From Pseudomonas sp. CFBP 13711 (GTDB lineage: Bacteria > Pseudomonadota > Gammaproteobacteria > Pseudomonadales > Pseudomonadaceae): DNA of 64,000 nucleotides. This document shows, one piece after another, positions 25,624 to 35,098 of the stretch. The stretch is taken from positions 124,001 to 188,000 of the forward strand of contig NZ_JACYVI010000008.1 in the NCBI RefSeq assembly GCF_014842265.1, read 5' to 3'. Within the stretch, counting starts at the first letter, position 1. Each line of letters begins with the position of its first letter. The translations under genes were made by a program, and so were the position numbers. The notes beneath the pieces were generated by a model. That model made no database searches. It was given only the letters and a program-made list of their open reading frames with translations, and was not told where the DNA came from.

Positions 25624-26007
25624 ATCAGGCTCCACGGACTAAGTGCGCAGAGTATATGGCAGACGCGTGTACCAACCTACGTACGCCAGGTGTCCACTCG
25701 AATGCATAACCTGCACTTTGTCGGTTTTTTCCTCGATTATGCGACAGATTGTGATTTTGATGGTCTATCGCTGCACATGTCCCTTCGCCGCCTTCTATTA
25801 TTCCAATTAAGGCGAAGAGTCCGCTGGCGAGCGGCCCTGATTTACCTGATACTTTCGCCTTGTATTTGACGTCATAGCGTTGACGTTAGCCTGCGACATC
25901 CCCAGGGATAAAATTTTGAGATCCGTCCGAATGGAGTCGAGTCTTCGTTCGCCGCGGGGTGTAGCTGTTGTTAAAGCAGTTGTGTCGACGGTGTGAAGGA
26001 GTCCTTG
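25624..26007. other. Intergenic region between nadC and the DUF1631 gene
   Basis: The 384 bases between the divergent starts show no gene. Present are an inverted repeat AAGGCGAA (25809-25816) / TTCGCCTT (25854-25861), enclosing a smaller CCGCTGGCGAGCGG hairpin, and a direct repeat TTGACGT at 25866-25872 and 25880-25886. These may be control sites for the DUF1631 gene, but no regulator can be named. Confidence 0.4.
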
Positions 26008-28248
26008 ATGCAGAACGACGGTAACAAAGTGGTGCCCTTGAAGGCAGGTGCGGATCATCCCGGTTCTTCGCCTGTCGCTCGGCTGCCCGTCGTTCTGCTT
26101 CAGGTTCGTGACCGGGCCGCCCAGCAACTGAAGGAAAGCCTGCAGACGCTGTTCGACAATGCCGACGACACGCTCTTCGAAATGGCCGACCGTGCTCACA
26201 ACAACGCTGAGCAGAACATTTTTTTTGAAGCCATGCGCGACTTGCGTCTGAAGCGCAAAAGCATCGAGCGCAATTTCCTCGACAAGTTCTTTGAAGCATT
26301 CCTGCGCCTGGGCCAATACGAAGTGGCCGAGCCTCCAATGCCCGAGCCCGTTTCCTACGACAAGCTCGCGCTGGTCCATAACGATGATCTCGAACGCACC
26401 GTTGCGGTTGACGCGATGGTGGTCAAGGTCATGAGTCGCGACGGTATCGCCCTCGGTCAATTGACCACACGTTTGAACGTACTCATCCCCCAGCCGTTGA
26501 CCGACGAGACCAATCCGTTGGGCCCGACGCTGCTGTGCGACTATTTCCTGCAAGCCGGGCGCAGTCTGGGCGTTGAAATCAAGGTGAAGCTGATCATTCT
26601 CAAGCTGTTTGAGAAGTACGCCTTGAGCAACGCCGATCAGCTTTATGAGGAAGCCAACCAGTTGTTAATTTCCGCAGGTGTATTGCCGGAATTGAAGGCA
26701 TTGCCGTCCCGCCGCTCGACTGATCGTATTGCCAGCGTGCCGCTTTCGAGCGAAGCCGTGCGTGCCGACAACGCCGCCATCCTGCAGGCGACCGAAAGCC
26801 TCGATAAAAGCGTGCAGGACGTGTTTTCCGCGCTGCAGGAGTTACTGGTGCACGTGCGTGGTCATCTGACGCCGCGCCCTGATTCGGTGACCGATGCGCG
26901 CCCAATTTCCAGCCAGGACTTGCTGCGTCTACTGTCCCACTTGCAACAGTACGTCCCGAAAGTTGAGGAGAGCGACGATTTCGATCTGCGCGCTCAGCTT
27001 GAGCAGTTGATCAGCCGGGTCAGCGCGAGAAGCGGTAAGTTTCGCGTCGTCGGCACAATGGATGAGGACGTTATCAACCTCATCTCGATGCTGTTTGAGT
27101 TCATCCTCGACGACCGCAACCTGCCGAGTTCGCTGCGTGCGTTGATCGGTCGTTTGCAGATTCCGATGCTCAAGGTTGCGGTCATCGACAAGAGTTTCTT
27201 CAGCCGTGGCAGCCACCCTGCGCGCCGGCTGCTGAACGAAATCGCCTCTGCAGCGCTTGGCTGGGGTGGTCGCGATGACACCCAGCGCGACTCGCTCTAC
27301 GCCCGCATCGATCAGATCGTCCAGCGCCTGCTCCACGACTTTGTCGATGACCCGGCGATCTTCACTGAACTGCTGGTGGATTTCCTGGCCTTTACCAGTG
27401 ACGAACGTCGTCGTAGCGAACTCCTTGAACAGCGCACCCGCGACGCCGAACAAGGTCGCGCATTGGCCGAGTTGGCCCGGCAGCGCGTGCAGCAGGCGTT
27501 GAACGATCGCCTGCTCGGCAAGACCCTGCCGCAGGTAGTTGTTCGCCTGTTGCAGGAGGCCTGGAGCAAGGTCCTGTTGCTGACGTGCCTGAAGCACGGT
27601 GATCAGTCGAGCGAGTGGGCTTCAGGCCTCCAGGCCATGGACGATCTGATCTGGAGCGTCGAGCCCCATGATGAGCCGGAAGCGCGACAGCGTTTGCTCG
27701 AGCTGGTGCCGGGGCTGCTGAAGTCCCTGCGCGACGGCTTGAGCAGCGCTGCTTTTGATCCGTTTGCCACCAGCGAATTCTTCAGTCAGCTCGAAGTGTT
27801 GCACGTACAGGCGTTCAGCCATGTAGCGCGGACGCCAAAAGGTGATGCGGAAGGCGATCAGCCGCAGTCCGCTAACGGCCCCACGATGATGGCGGTGGTG
27901 GAGGAGATCGTGCTGGTTGGGCCGGGCGAGCAAATTCAGAGCGAACCGTCGACGCAGCTGCCTGCTGACGACGAAGGTTTGTTGCAGGTCGAAAAGCTTC
28001 GTCTGGGCAGTTGGGTAGAGATCCAGGAAGACGAATCCCATAAGCTGCGTTGCAAGCTGGCTGCGATCGTCGAGCCGAGCGGGCGCTACGTGTTCGTCAA
28101 TCGCACCGGCATGAAGGTCCTTGAGAAAACCCGTATGGGCCTTGCGGTGGAATTCCGTCGCGGCACGATTCGTGTTCTCGACGACGCACTGCTGTTCGAC
28201 CGCGCGCTGGAGTCGGTACTGGGTAATCTGCGCAAGCTCAAGGGCTAA
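26008..28248 (+). CDS. DUF1631 family protein
   Basis: A 746-residue cytosolic protein of the DUF1631 family, common in Pseudomonas between nadC and ampD and often wrongly named thymidine phosphorylase. The body is almost entirely helical and charged. The last ~100 residues (LRLGSWVEIQEDESHKLRC, YVFVNRTGMKVLEKTRMGLAVEFRRG) form a PilZ-like beta barrel. I do not see the canonical RxxxR c-di-GMP-binding motif clearly. The ATG at 26008 lies 8 bases after AAGGAG; a GTG 5 codons upstream overlaps that RBS. Function is unknown; a signalling or motility role is inference. Confidence 0.88.
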   Translation: MQNDGNKVVPLKAGADHPGSSPVARLPVVLLQVRDRAAQQLKESLQTLFDNADDTLFEMADRAHNNAEQNIFFEAMRDLRLKRKSIERNFLDKFFEAFLRLGQYEVAEPPMPEPVSYDKLALVHNDDLERTVAVDAMVVKVMSRDGIALGQLTTRLNVLIPQPLTDETNPLGPTLLCDYFLQAGRSLGVEIKVKLIILKLFEKYALSNADQLYEEANQLLISAGVLPELKALPSRRSTDRIASVPLSSEAVRADNAAILQATESLDKSVQDVFSALQELLVHVRGHLTPRPDSVTDARPISSQDLLRLLSHLQQYVPKVEESDDFDLRAQLEQLISRVSARSGKFRVVGTMDEDVINLISMLFEFILDDRNLPSSLRALIGRLQIPMLKVAVIDKSFFSRGSHPARRLLNEIASAALGWGGRDDTQRDSLYARIDQIVQRLLHDFVDDPAIFTELLVDFLAFTSDERRRSELLEQRTRDAEQGRALAELARQRVQQALNDRLLGKTLPQVVVRLLQEAWSKVLLLTCLKHGDQSSEWASGLQAMDDLIWSVEPHDEPEARQRLLELVPGLLKSLRDGLSSAAFDPFATSEFFSQLEVLHVQAFSHVARTPKGDAEGDQPQSANGPTMMAVVEEIVLVGPGEQIQSEPSTQLPADDEGLLQVEKLRLGSWVEIQEDESHKLRCKLAAIVEPSGRYVFVNRTGMKVLEKTRMGLAVEFRRGTIRVLDDALLFDRALESVLGNLRKLKG

Positions 28249-28372
28249 GCGCCAGATCGGTCCTACGACTTCTGCCTGCGAATCTGCGTGACCTCCAGGC
28301 TGATTCGCCATCCACATCCTCTCCAGTCGCGGGCATACTGCGCGCTGTCGTTTCACGCCCTAAGGACTTCCC

Positions 28373-28921
28373 ATGCATCTGGACCCTGCCACCGGCTGGT
28401 GCCACGGCGCGCAGCATTGCCCTTCACCCAATTTCAATGCCCGGCCGGAAAACGAAATCTCGTTGCTGGTGATCCACAACATCAGTCTGCCGCCCGCGCA
28501 GTTCAAGACCGGCAAGGTCCAGGCGTTCTTCCAGAACCGGCTGGACGTCACAGAACACCCTTACTTTGAAGGCATCGCCGAGCTGCGGGTCTCTGCGCAT
28601 TTCCTGATTGAGCGCGACGGCGAGGTGACGCAATTCGTGTCGTGTCTGGATCGTGCCTGGCATGCGGGTGTGTCGGTGTTTGAGGGGCGCGAGACGTGCA
28701 ATGATTTTTCCATTGGCATCGAGCTTGAAGGCACTGATGATCAATCCTTCACCGACGTGCAATATGAGGCGTTGATCGAGCTGACCCGCCAATTGCAGAC
28801 GGCTTGGCCGGCGATTACGACGCAACGCATATGCGGTCACAGCGACATCGCGCCGGGGCGCAAGACCGATCCGGGTCCGTGTTTTGACTGGGCGCGGTTT
28901 CGTGCCGCCCTGGACGTTTGA
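28373..28921 (+). CDS. ampD: 1,6-anhydro-N-acetylmuramyl-L-alanine amidase AmpD
   Basis: A 182-residue cytosolic zinc amidase that recycles anhydro-muropeptides. Its loss induces AmpC beta-lactamase through AmpR. Zinc ligands are His35 (LLVIHNIS) and the His and Asp of CGHSDIAPGRKTDPGPCFDW near the C-terminus. Glu in SIGIELEGTD is the catalytic-region residue. It has no signal peptide, which separates it from the periplasmic AmpDh2/3 paralogues. It stands 15 bases before ampE. Confidence 0.96.
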   Translation: MHLDPATGWCHGAQHCPSPNFNARPENEISLLVIHNISLPPAQFKTGKVQAFFQNRLDVTEHPYFEGIAELRVSAHFLIERDGEVTQFVSCLDRAWHAGVSVFEGRETCNDFSIGIELEGTDDQSFTDVQYEALIELTRQLQTAWPAITTQRICGHSDIAPGRKTDPGPCFDWARFRAALDV

Positions 28922-28936
28922 AGTGAGGAACAGCTA

Positions 28937-29773
28937 ATGAGTTTTCTGGTTTTGCTGCTGGCGGTCTGGGTCGAGAAGTTCTCGGCCCTGCGCCAGCGTA
29001 TTCAGCGCGACGGGCCATGGCTCACTCAATTGAGCCGGCTGGAATCCAACCCACGCTCGGCCAAACGGCCGTGGTGGATTTTGATGGTGACGGTTGTGCT
29101 GCCTTTGGTGGTCCTCGCCCTGGTATTGTTGATTGTCGGCTCGGTGGCCTATGGCTGGCTCGCGCTGCCGATCCATTTGCTGGTGCTGATTTACAGCCTG
29201 GGCCGTGGCGACGTGAAAGCCACCCTCGGCTCATTTCGAGACGCCTGCCGTCGGGGCGATCAGGAAGCAGCGGTGCTGGTTGCCGAACGTGACCTGGGTG
29301 TCCTGGCCGAGAACGAAGAGCAGCTATTGGGCGGCGCTCAAACGTATTTGCTGTGGCAGATCTACCAAGGCTTCTTCGCAGTGATTTTCTGGTATTTCGT
29401 GCTCGGCCCGGTTGCCGCGTTGGCGTACCGCCTGCTGGCCCTTGCTTCGGAACACGGCAAAACCCCGGCGCTGGTCGAACGTGCGACTCAGGCAAGGCAC
29501 GCATTTGACTGGGTGCCGGTGCGCTTGCTGGCGGCCAGCTTTGCGCTGGTCGGAAACTTCGTCGCGGTCAGCCGGGTGATGCTCAGTGAACTGCTCAACT
29601 GGAACATCAGCGCTTCTCACCTGATCAGCAAAGTCGGCTGCGTCGCCGGTGAGGTCCCCGCGCCAGTGGTGGGCGTCGAGGGCGTCAACAGCCTGGATGT
29701 ATTGTGGGAATTGCTCATCCGCTCGGCCATCGTCTGGTACGTCGGCTTTGCGCTGATCACGTTGTTTGTTTAA
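28937..29773 (+). CDS. ampE: Regulatory/signalling membrane protein AmpE
   Basis: A 278-residue inner-membrane protein of the CobD/CbiB-like AmpE family, paired with ampD in a two-gene operon. Hydrophobic segments are at the N-terminus, residues ~50-95, ~135-175 and the C-terminus. Conserved pieces are VWVEKFSALRQRIQ, ALVERATQARHAFDWVPVRLLA and LVGNFVAVSR. RBS GAGGAA is 6 bases before ATG. Its biochemical role in beta-lactam sensing is unsettled. Confidence 0.93.
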   Translation: MSFLVLLLAVWVEKFSALRQRIQRDGPWLTQLSRLESNPRSAKRPWWILMVTVVLPLVVLALVLLIVGSVAYGWLALPIHLLVLIYSLGRGDVKATLGSFRDACRRGDQEAAVLVAERDLGVLAENEEQLLGGAQTYLLWQIYQGFFAVIFWYFVLGPVAALAYRLLALASEHGKTPALVERATQARHAFDWVPVRLLAASFALVGNFVAVSRVMLSELLNWNISASHLISKVGCVAGEVPAPVVGVEGVNSLDVLWELLIRSAIVWYVGFALITLFV

Positions 29774-30193
29774 AGCCGTGCCAGATTCTCCGTTTACCCG
29801 GCAGCTGCGCAGTCGCGCAGCCAACGCCTCTTAGGGGGGATTGAGCAAGCTGGCTCCCATGGTTCGATTGGCCTCCAAATTAGCGTCTGCAAAGTGAGGC
29901 CATTCAATCCCTGATCATGAAAAATGATATTCATGACCTAGATGTTATTCGTCATCCGATTGATATAGATCAATGCCCCTCTTGTTTCTGACGCTATCCT
30001 CTTTTGCCTCCGGTCAGACGCCGCCATCCCTCTGAACTAACAGTTCTTTCCAACGTTATTCAACCTTCCAAAACCATAACTAGCCCAAGCAAAGATGGCT
30101 TGTCGCCAGCAACTAGCGGCCGGCTGTTTCTTGATTAACAAGAATCCTTTGCTATAGCTAAACCCTCTCACTTCTTCCAAATAGGGCAACGGA
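29774..30193 (+). other. Intergenic leader region of the antiporter-decarboxylase operon
   Basis: This 420-base gap holds a weak REP-like fragment (about 29838-29865), the ANR box listed separately and a likely -10 element TATCCT (29995-30000). The predicted 5' leader is about 187 bases and contains a 20-codon frame at 30095-30157. No other gene is apparent. Confidence 0.5.
29960..29973 (+). promoter_or_regulatory. ANR/FNR-type anaerobic box
   Basis: TTGATATAGATCAA is a perfect TTGAT-N4-ATCAA palindrome. Its centre is about 41 bases before the start expected from the -10 element TATCCT at 29995-30000, the class II activator position. Low oxygen should therefore induce the operon. Confidence 0.8.
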
Positions 30194-31603
30194 ATGTCAG
30201 TCGCTAAGAAAATGAGCGTGGGTCAGCTCACGATGTTGACTGCGGTCAACATGCTGGGATCCGGCATTGTGTTGTTGCCCACCAAACTCGCCGAGGTCGG
30301 CGGCATTTCCATTCTTTCGTGGCTAATCACGGCCACCGGGTCGCTGGCTCTGGCCTACGCTTTCGCGCGGTGCGGCATGCTCAGTCGCAAGACCGGCGGC
30401 ATGGGCGGTTACGCGGAATATACGTTCGGCAAGTCGGGTAACTACATCACCAACTACACCTACGGTTTGTCTTTGTTGATTGCCAACGTGGCCATCAGTA
30501 TCACCGCAGTTGGATATATTCAGACGCTGTTCGATATCAAGTTGGGTTCGCTTGAAGTCGGTCTCGCCACCATCGCGCTGTTATGGATCACCACGTTCGC
30601 CAACTTCGGCGGCGCGAGTATTACCGGCAAGATTGGCGCAGTAACCGTATGGGGCGTTATTGCGCCCGTCGTGCTGGTTTCGACCATTGGCTGGTTCTGG
30701 TTTGAGAGCAGCACCTATGCGGCAGGATGGAACCCCCACGACAAGACCTGGTACGAGGCCGCGGGCGCTTCGGTGGCGATTACCTTGTGGGCGTTCCTCG
30801 GTCTGGAGTCGGCGTGCGCCAACGGTGATGCAGTGGAAAACCCCGAGAAGAACGTGCCCATCGCAGTGCTCGGTGGGACCCTCGGCGCAGCGGTGATCTA
30901 CATCGTGTCGACCAACGTCATCGCCGGCATCGTCGACAACGCGGAACTGGTTTCTTCAACCGCGCCGTTCGGGCTGGTGTTCGCCAAGATGTTTAACCCC
31001 ATGGTCGGCGACATCATCATGGGGCTCATGGTCCTCGCGTGCATCGGCTCGCTCTTGGGCTGGCAGTTCACGGTGGCACAGGTGTTCAAAAGCTCGGCGG
31101 ACACCGGATACTTCCTGCCGATCTTCGCCAAAGCCAACAAGTACGGAGTGCCGATCATCAGCATGTTGATCCTGCTGGCGATCCAGACCGCTCTGGCGCT
31201 GTTGACCATCAGCCCCGACCTGGCCAAGCAATTCGACACCCTGGTCAATCTTGCAGTGGTCACCAATCTGGTGCCGTACATCCTGTCGATGGCGACGCTG
31301 ATGACCCTGCAAAAGGTCTCCAACGTGCCGCCGCAAAAAGCCCTCATCACAAACATCGTGGCCGGCATCGCGACCGCGTACAGCTATCTGGCGCTGTACA
31401 GCTCCGGCGCCGAAGCGTTGATGCTTGGCGGGGTGGCGACCATCGTCGGCTACACCCTGTTCGGTTACGTCAACACCCGCCTGATCCGGCTCGAAGCGCT
31501 GAACAACAGCGTACCCACCCAGACCGTCGCGGCGCAGCACATCGTCGGCGAGCCGATCCCCGTCAATAACCTGAAGATGGCCAACCTGGAGACTCGACCA
31601 TGA
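30194..31603 (+). CDS. Basic amino acid/polyamine antiporter, APC family (PotE/CadB-like)
   Basis: A 469-residue carrier with 12 predicted helices. The APC signature GQLTMLTAVNMLGSGIVLLP in helix 1 is the substrate-binding GSGI loop. ITLWAFLGLESACANGDAVENPEKNVP is the helix 6 region of PotE, CadB and AdiC. It should exchange ornithine, lysine or arginine for the matching amine. It overlaps the downstream decarboxylase by ATGA, forming the usual decarboxylase/antiporter acid-resistance pair. PotE is the closest by eye; the true substrate pair depends on the decarboxylase. Confidence 0.88.
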   Translation: MSVAKKMSVGQLTMLTAVNMLGSGIVLLPTKLAEVGGISILSWLITATGSLALAYAFARCGMLSRKTGGMGGYAEYTFGKSGNYITNYTYGLSLLIANVAISITAVGYIQTLFDIKLGSLEVGLATIALLWITTFANFGGASITGKIGAVTVWGVIAPVVLVSTIGWFWFESSTYAAGWNPHDKTWYEAAGASVAITLWAFLGLESACANGDAVENPEKNVPIAVLGGTLGAAVIYIVSTNVIAGIVDNAELVSSTAPFGLVFAKMFNPMVGDIIMGLMVLACIGSLLGWQFTVAQVFKSSADTGYFLPIFAKANKYGVPIISMLILLAIQTALALLTISPDLAKQFDTLVNLAVVTNLVPYILSMATLMTLQKVSNVPPQKALITNIVAGIATAYSYLALYSSGAEALMLGGVATIVGYTLFGYVNTRLIRLEALNNSVPTQTVAAQHIVGEPIPVNNLKMANLETRP

Positions 31604-33885
31604 GCGACAACAGACACTTGCTGGGCATGCTGGCGCTGCTGGTCAGCAGCCAGCCCGACAAACGCAGCGTGTTCGGCCGGGCCCTGATCCAGTTGATCAG
31701 CGACGTGGAAGACCGCGCCATCAGCGTGCTGACCTCCGAAAGCCTGAGCGATGCGAAGTCGATCCTCAGCTCCGATCCGGCGATCCAGTGTGTGTTGCTC
31801 AGTTGGGAAATGGACAGCAGCGACGACCACAAGGAATGCATCGATCTGCTCACCACCTTGCGTGAGCGCAACACCCGTGTGCCGGTGTTTCTGATCAGCG
31901 ATCGCAGCACGGCGTCGAGTGTGCCGTTGATCGTCATGCAGCACGCCGATGACTTCATCTGGCTGCCCGAAGACACCAGCCGCTTCCTCAGCGGACGCAT
32001 CATGGCGGCCATCGAACGCTATCGTCAGGCGGTGTTGCCACCGATGTTCGGCGCGCTGCTGAAGTTCGCCCGCAGCTACGAATATTCCTGGCACACCCCG
32101 GGCCACGCTGGCGGCACGGCGTTTCTGAAGAGCACCGCAGGCCGCGCGTTTTACGAGTTTTTCGGCGAGAACCTGCTGCGCTCGGACCTGTCGATTTCCG
32201 TCGGCGAACTGGGCTCGTTGCTCGACCACAGCGGCCCGATCGGCCAAGGCGAGCGTTATGCGGCAAAGGTGTTCGGCGCCCACCGCACGTACTACGTGAC
32301 CAACGGCTCCTCAATGTCCAATCGCGTGATCCTGATGGCCAGCGTGACCCGCGACCAGATCGCCTTGTGCGACCGCAACTGTCACAAGTCCGCCGAGCAC
32401 GCGATGACGCTGTCCGGTGCGATCCCGACCTACCTGGTTCCGACGCGCAACCGCTTCGGCATCATCGGCCCGATCCTGCCGCGGACCTTGAGCGCCGAGA
32501 GCGTCAAAGCCGCCATCGCCAGCAACCCGCTGGTCAAAAGCCACATCGACCCGACGCCGGTGCATGCCATCGTCACCAACTCCACGTACGACGGCCTGAC
32601 CTATAACGTCACCCGCGTCGAAGAGCTGCTGGGGCAGAGCGTTGACCGGCTGCATTTTGACGAAGCCTGGTACGGCTATGCGCGGTTCAACCCGCTGTAC
32701 AAGGACCGCTTCGCCATGCACGGCCGCCCGGAGGATCACGATCCGTCCAAGCCCACCGTGTTCGCCACGCAGTCGACCCACAAGCTGCTCGCGGCGCTGT
32801 CTCAGGCGTCGATGATTCATGTCCGTAACGGCCGCAACCCGATTCCCCACGGGCGGTTCAACGAGTCCTACATGATGCACGCGTCGACCTCGCCCAATTA
32901 CGCGATCATGGCGTCCTGCGATGTCAGCTCGGCGATGATGGAAGCGCCAAGTGGACAGATTCTGACCAACGAATCCATCGAAGAAGCGGTGGCGTTCCGT
33001 CAGGTTATTTCACGCATGCAAACCGACATGCTGAGCCAGGACGACTGGTTTTTTTCCTGCTGGCAGCCGCCCTCAGTGCAGGTCGGGGCTACGGCGATTC
33101 CGTTTCACGAAGTCGATCCGGTGCGGCTCAAGACCGATCCGAATTGCTGGGTCCTTCACCCCAACGAGGTATGGCACGGCTTCGGCGACATCGAAGACGG
33201 CTACTGCATGCTCGACCCGATCAAGGTGTCCATCCTCAGCCCGGGCATGGGCGATGACGGCAACCTGATGGACTTCGGCATTCCGGCCTGCGTGCTCAGC
33301 GCTTATTTGGGTCATCAGGGCATCGTCGTCGAGAAGACTACGGACTTCACCATCCTTTTCCTGTTCTCCATCGGCATCACCAAGGGCAAGTGGGGCACGC
33401 TGGTAAACGCGTTGCTCGACTTCAAACGCGACTACGACAACAACCTGGAACTGGAGCTTTGCCTGCCCGAGTTGCTGGCCGCGAATCAGCAGCGCTATGC
33501 CGGCATGGGGCTGAAGGATCTGGCGGAAGACATCTTTGCCGCGATGAAAGAGACCAAGACCACGGCGGCCATGTCGAAGGCGTTCGGCACGTTACCCAAG
33601 GCGGAATTCAGCCCGGTGGAAGCGTACGAGAAATTGGTCAAGAACGAGGTGGAGCAGGTCACTTTGGAGGAGGCCGCCGGGCGTATTGCCGCGACGGGCA
33701 TCGTGCCTTATCCGCCAGGCATCCCGCTGCTGATGCCTGGGGAAAACGCAGGGCCTGCGGACGGGCCGTTGCTGGCCTATCTTCGGGCGCTGGAAAGCTT
33801 CGATCGGTCGTTCCCCGGCTTCACCCATGACACCCACGGGATTGAAAGCGAAGCGGGGGTTTATCGAATGCTGGTGTTGAAATAG
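31600..33885 (+). CDS. Orn/Lys/Arg decarboxylase, class I fold (SpeF/CadA/LdcA group)
   Basis: A 761-residue PLP enzyme. It has an N-terminal receiver-like wing domain (about 1-145), the PLP domain beginning at YSWHTPGHAGGTAF, and the PLP lysine Lys395 in ATQSTHKLLAALSQ. HFDEAWYGYARF and the C-terminal domain (PYPPGIPLLMPGE) follow. It removes CO2 from a basic amino acid, consuming a proton; the amine leaves through the coupled antiporter. The sequence resembles both inducible ornithine decarboxylase and Pseudomonas LdcA, so the substrate is left open. ANR control upstream suggests use under oxygen limitation. Confidence 0.9.
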   Translation: MSDNRHLLGMLALLVSSQPDKRSVFGRALIQLISDVEDRAISVLTSESLSDAKSILSSDPAIQCVLLSWEMDSSDDHKECIDLLTTLRERNTRVPVFLISDRSTASSVPLIVMQHADDFIWLPEDTSRFLSGRIMAAIERYRQAVLPPMFGALLKFARSYEYSWHTPGHAGGTAFLKSTAGRAFYEFFGENLLRSDLSISVGELGSLLDHSGPIGQGERYAAKVFGAHRTYYVTNGSSMSNRVILMASVTRDQIALCDRNCHKSAEHAMTLSGAIPTYLVPTRNRFGIIGPILPRTLSAESVKAAIASNPLVKSHIDPTPVHAIVTNSTYDGLTYNVTRVEELLGQSVDRLHFDEAWYGYARFNPLYKDRFAMHGRPEDHDPSKPTVFATQSTHKLLAALSQASMIHVRNGRNPIPHGRFNESYMMHASTSPNYAIMASCDVSSAMMEAPSGQILTNESIEEAVAFRQVISRMQTDMLSQDDWFFSCWQPPSVQVGATAIPFHEVDPVRLKTDPNCWVLHPNEVWHGFGDIEDGYCMLDPIKVSILSPGMGDDGNLMDFGIPACVLSAYLGHQGIVVEKTTDFTILFLFSIGITKGKWGTLVNALLDFKRDYDNNLELELCLPELLAANQQRYAGMGLKDLAEDIFAAMKETKTTAAMSKAFGTLPKAEFSPVEAYEKLVKNEVEQVTLEEAAGRIAATGIVPYPPGIPLLMPGENAGPADGPLLAYLRALESFDRSFPGFTHDTHGIESEAGVYRMLVLK

Positions 33886-33898
33886 CTTCAGCGCTGAA

Positions 33899-33924
33899 GG
33901 AGGTGGGCCGGCTGGCGCACCTCC
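33899..33924. terminator. Hairpin between convergent decarboxylase and small secreted protein genes
   Basis: GGAGGTG/CACCTCC form a 7-base-pair stem with a 12-base GC-rich loop in a 42-base gap between two stops. No T-run follows on either strand, so intrinsic termination would be weak. Confidence 0.4.
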
Positions 33925-33927
33925 GGC

Positions 33928-34200
33928 TCAGTTGCTCTGCGCCTTTTGCAGCGCTTGCTGCGTTAGCGCCACACACTCACGCCCGCCATCGTCGTTGTGC
34001 CGCGCCAAGGCTGCTTCGGCGCGGTGCACGGTGGTGTCGATATCGCTTTTGACCGCGTCGCTGAGATTGGGGTTGGCGACTTTCGCGTCACGAACCTTGC
34101 TCAGGTTCATCTGGCACTGATTGTTGTCGTCGTTGGCAGTTGCCGCGAAGGGCAGGGCACAGGCAGTCAGGAGCAAGCCGGCGAGCAGGGCGTGTTTCAT
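33928..34200 (-). CDS. Small secreted hypothetical protein, 90 aa
   Basis: A signal peptide MKHALLAGLLLTACALPFAATA is followed by a 68-residue mature part with two cysteines (Cys29 and Cys76), probably a periplasmic disulfide. The mature protein is helical and polar (NLSKVRDAKVANPNLSDAVKS; VHRAEAALARHNDDGG). No family is recognised. It converges with the decarboxylase gene. Confidence 0.75.
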   Translation of the reverse strand: MKHALLAGLLLTACALPFAATANDDNNQCQMNLSKVRDAKVANPNLSDAVKSDIDTTVHRAEAALARHNDDGGRECVALTQQALQKAQSN

Positions 34201-34361
34201 GTTGGCTTCCGCAGAGGTAAGTGTGTGGCTCGTTATCTGTACGAGCTTTCCGCATCAGACCTCAGATTCCGGATTTCCGCCAGTGGGTGCCGAAGCAAAC
34301 GCGACTATCGATTGCCGACATAAGCTCCGATTGGCGTCCGCGGCAGGGATCAGGCAGATGC

Positions 34362-34419
34362 CCAAAAAGAAAAGCCACCCGTGTCGCCAAGGTCGGGGTT
34401 ACCTGGCTGCAGGGGTGGC
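34362..34419 (-). terminator. Possible terminator downstream of the 93-aa gene
   Basis: On the minus strand GCCACCC (34413-34419) pairs with GGGTGGC (34374-34380) across a long loop, followed by TTTTCTTTTTG. The long loop lowers confidence. Confidence 0.35.
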
Positions 34420-34438
34420 AATGTGCAAAAAACTCTAT

Positions 34439-34720
34439 TTACAAGCTGCGCGACTGAGCTGACTGTCGAGCTTGGCGTGCAGGTCGGGCCTGTTCAACTT
34501 CCAGCAAGTGCATGGCCAGTACGTCAGTCAAAAACCGGAACTGATCGTTGAAGCCCACCACCTCATTGCTGAAGTGGTTCTCGGCCGAAGGCATCATGAA
34601 GCCGCCGAAGCGATTGTCCTCAACGAGACCGTGGCTGTTCTTGAGGGCGATGACATGTTGTGAGTAATAGTTCTTCCCGAACTTGGGAAAGCTAACGTGC
34701 AAAGTGACGTCTCGGGTCAT
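34439..34720 (-). CDS. Hypothetical protein, 93 aa
   Basis: A hydrophilic 93-residue product with GGAG 9 bases before its ATG. The N-terminal two-thirds (VSFPKFGKNYYSQHVIALK; FGGFMMPSAENHFSNEVVGF) look like a compact domain. The tail is Arg/Gln/Ala-rich (ARPARQARQSAQSRSL) and may be disordered. No signal peptide or membrane segment. Not recognised; could be a small stress or surface-associated protein, but nothing shows this. Confidence 0.6.
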   Translation of the reverse strand: MTRDVTLHVSFPKFGKNYYSQHVIALKNSHGLVEDNRFGGFMMPSAENHFSNEVVGFNDQFRFLTDVLAMHLLEVEQARPARQARQSAQSRSL

Positions 34721-34789
34721 GTCGATTGCTCCGCATCTAACAGAAAGTTGAAAGCGTGAAAGGTGCTGATAAGTGTCAGCTACTTGGCC

Positions 34790-34927
34790 TTAGTTGGCCT
34801 GTGCCACAACACGATGATCCTCTTCGTCCGCGGTCATGACGACCGATCCCAGATCGAAGAGTTTGAGGGCGACGACGTAGCTGGTGAGCGCTGCGAGCGT
34901 CAAGCAAGTAAGGAGATGAACGATCAT
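34790..34927 (-). CDS. Small membrane protein, 45 aa
   Basis: A start at 34927 preceded by GGCAGGA gives a 45-residue protein with one hydrophobic helix (MIVHLLTCLTLAALTSYVVALKLF) and an acidic tail (MTADEEDHRVVAQAN). An in-frame extension to 35065 lacks a ribosome-binding site and is less protein-like. Single-span small membrane protein; function unknown. Confidence 0.55.
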   Translation of the reverse strand: MIVHLLTCLTLAALTSYVVALKLFDLGSVVMTADEEDHRVVAQAN

Positions 34928-35098
34928 TTTTCCTGCCCTCGGTTCGTGTTTGGGTGTGAGGGCGATGGTACGCCCATGAGCTTTGAGCGGAAGGCATTCG
35001 CGGGAATGTTGGTTATCGATGGGAATGATGGAGGGGAGCGCGGTGGACGCAGCAAACGCACTCAAGTGTGTCTGCTGCTTTAATCCTGCGGTTTGTCA

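Noticed and set aside
29917..29991. 24-codon frame (MKNDIHDLDVIRHPIDIDQC...) before the antiporter as a leader peptide
   Set aside because: It spans the ANR box and ends before the predicted transcript start near 30007, so it would not be transcribed from that promoter.
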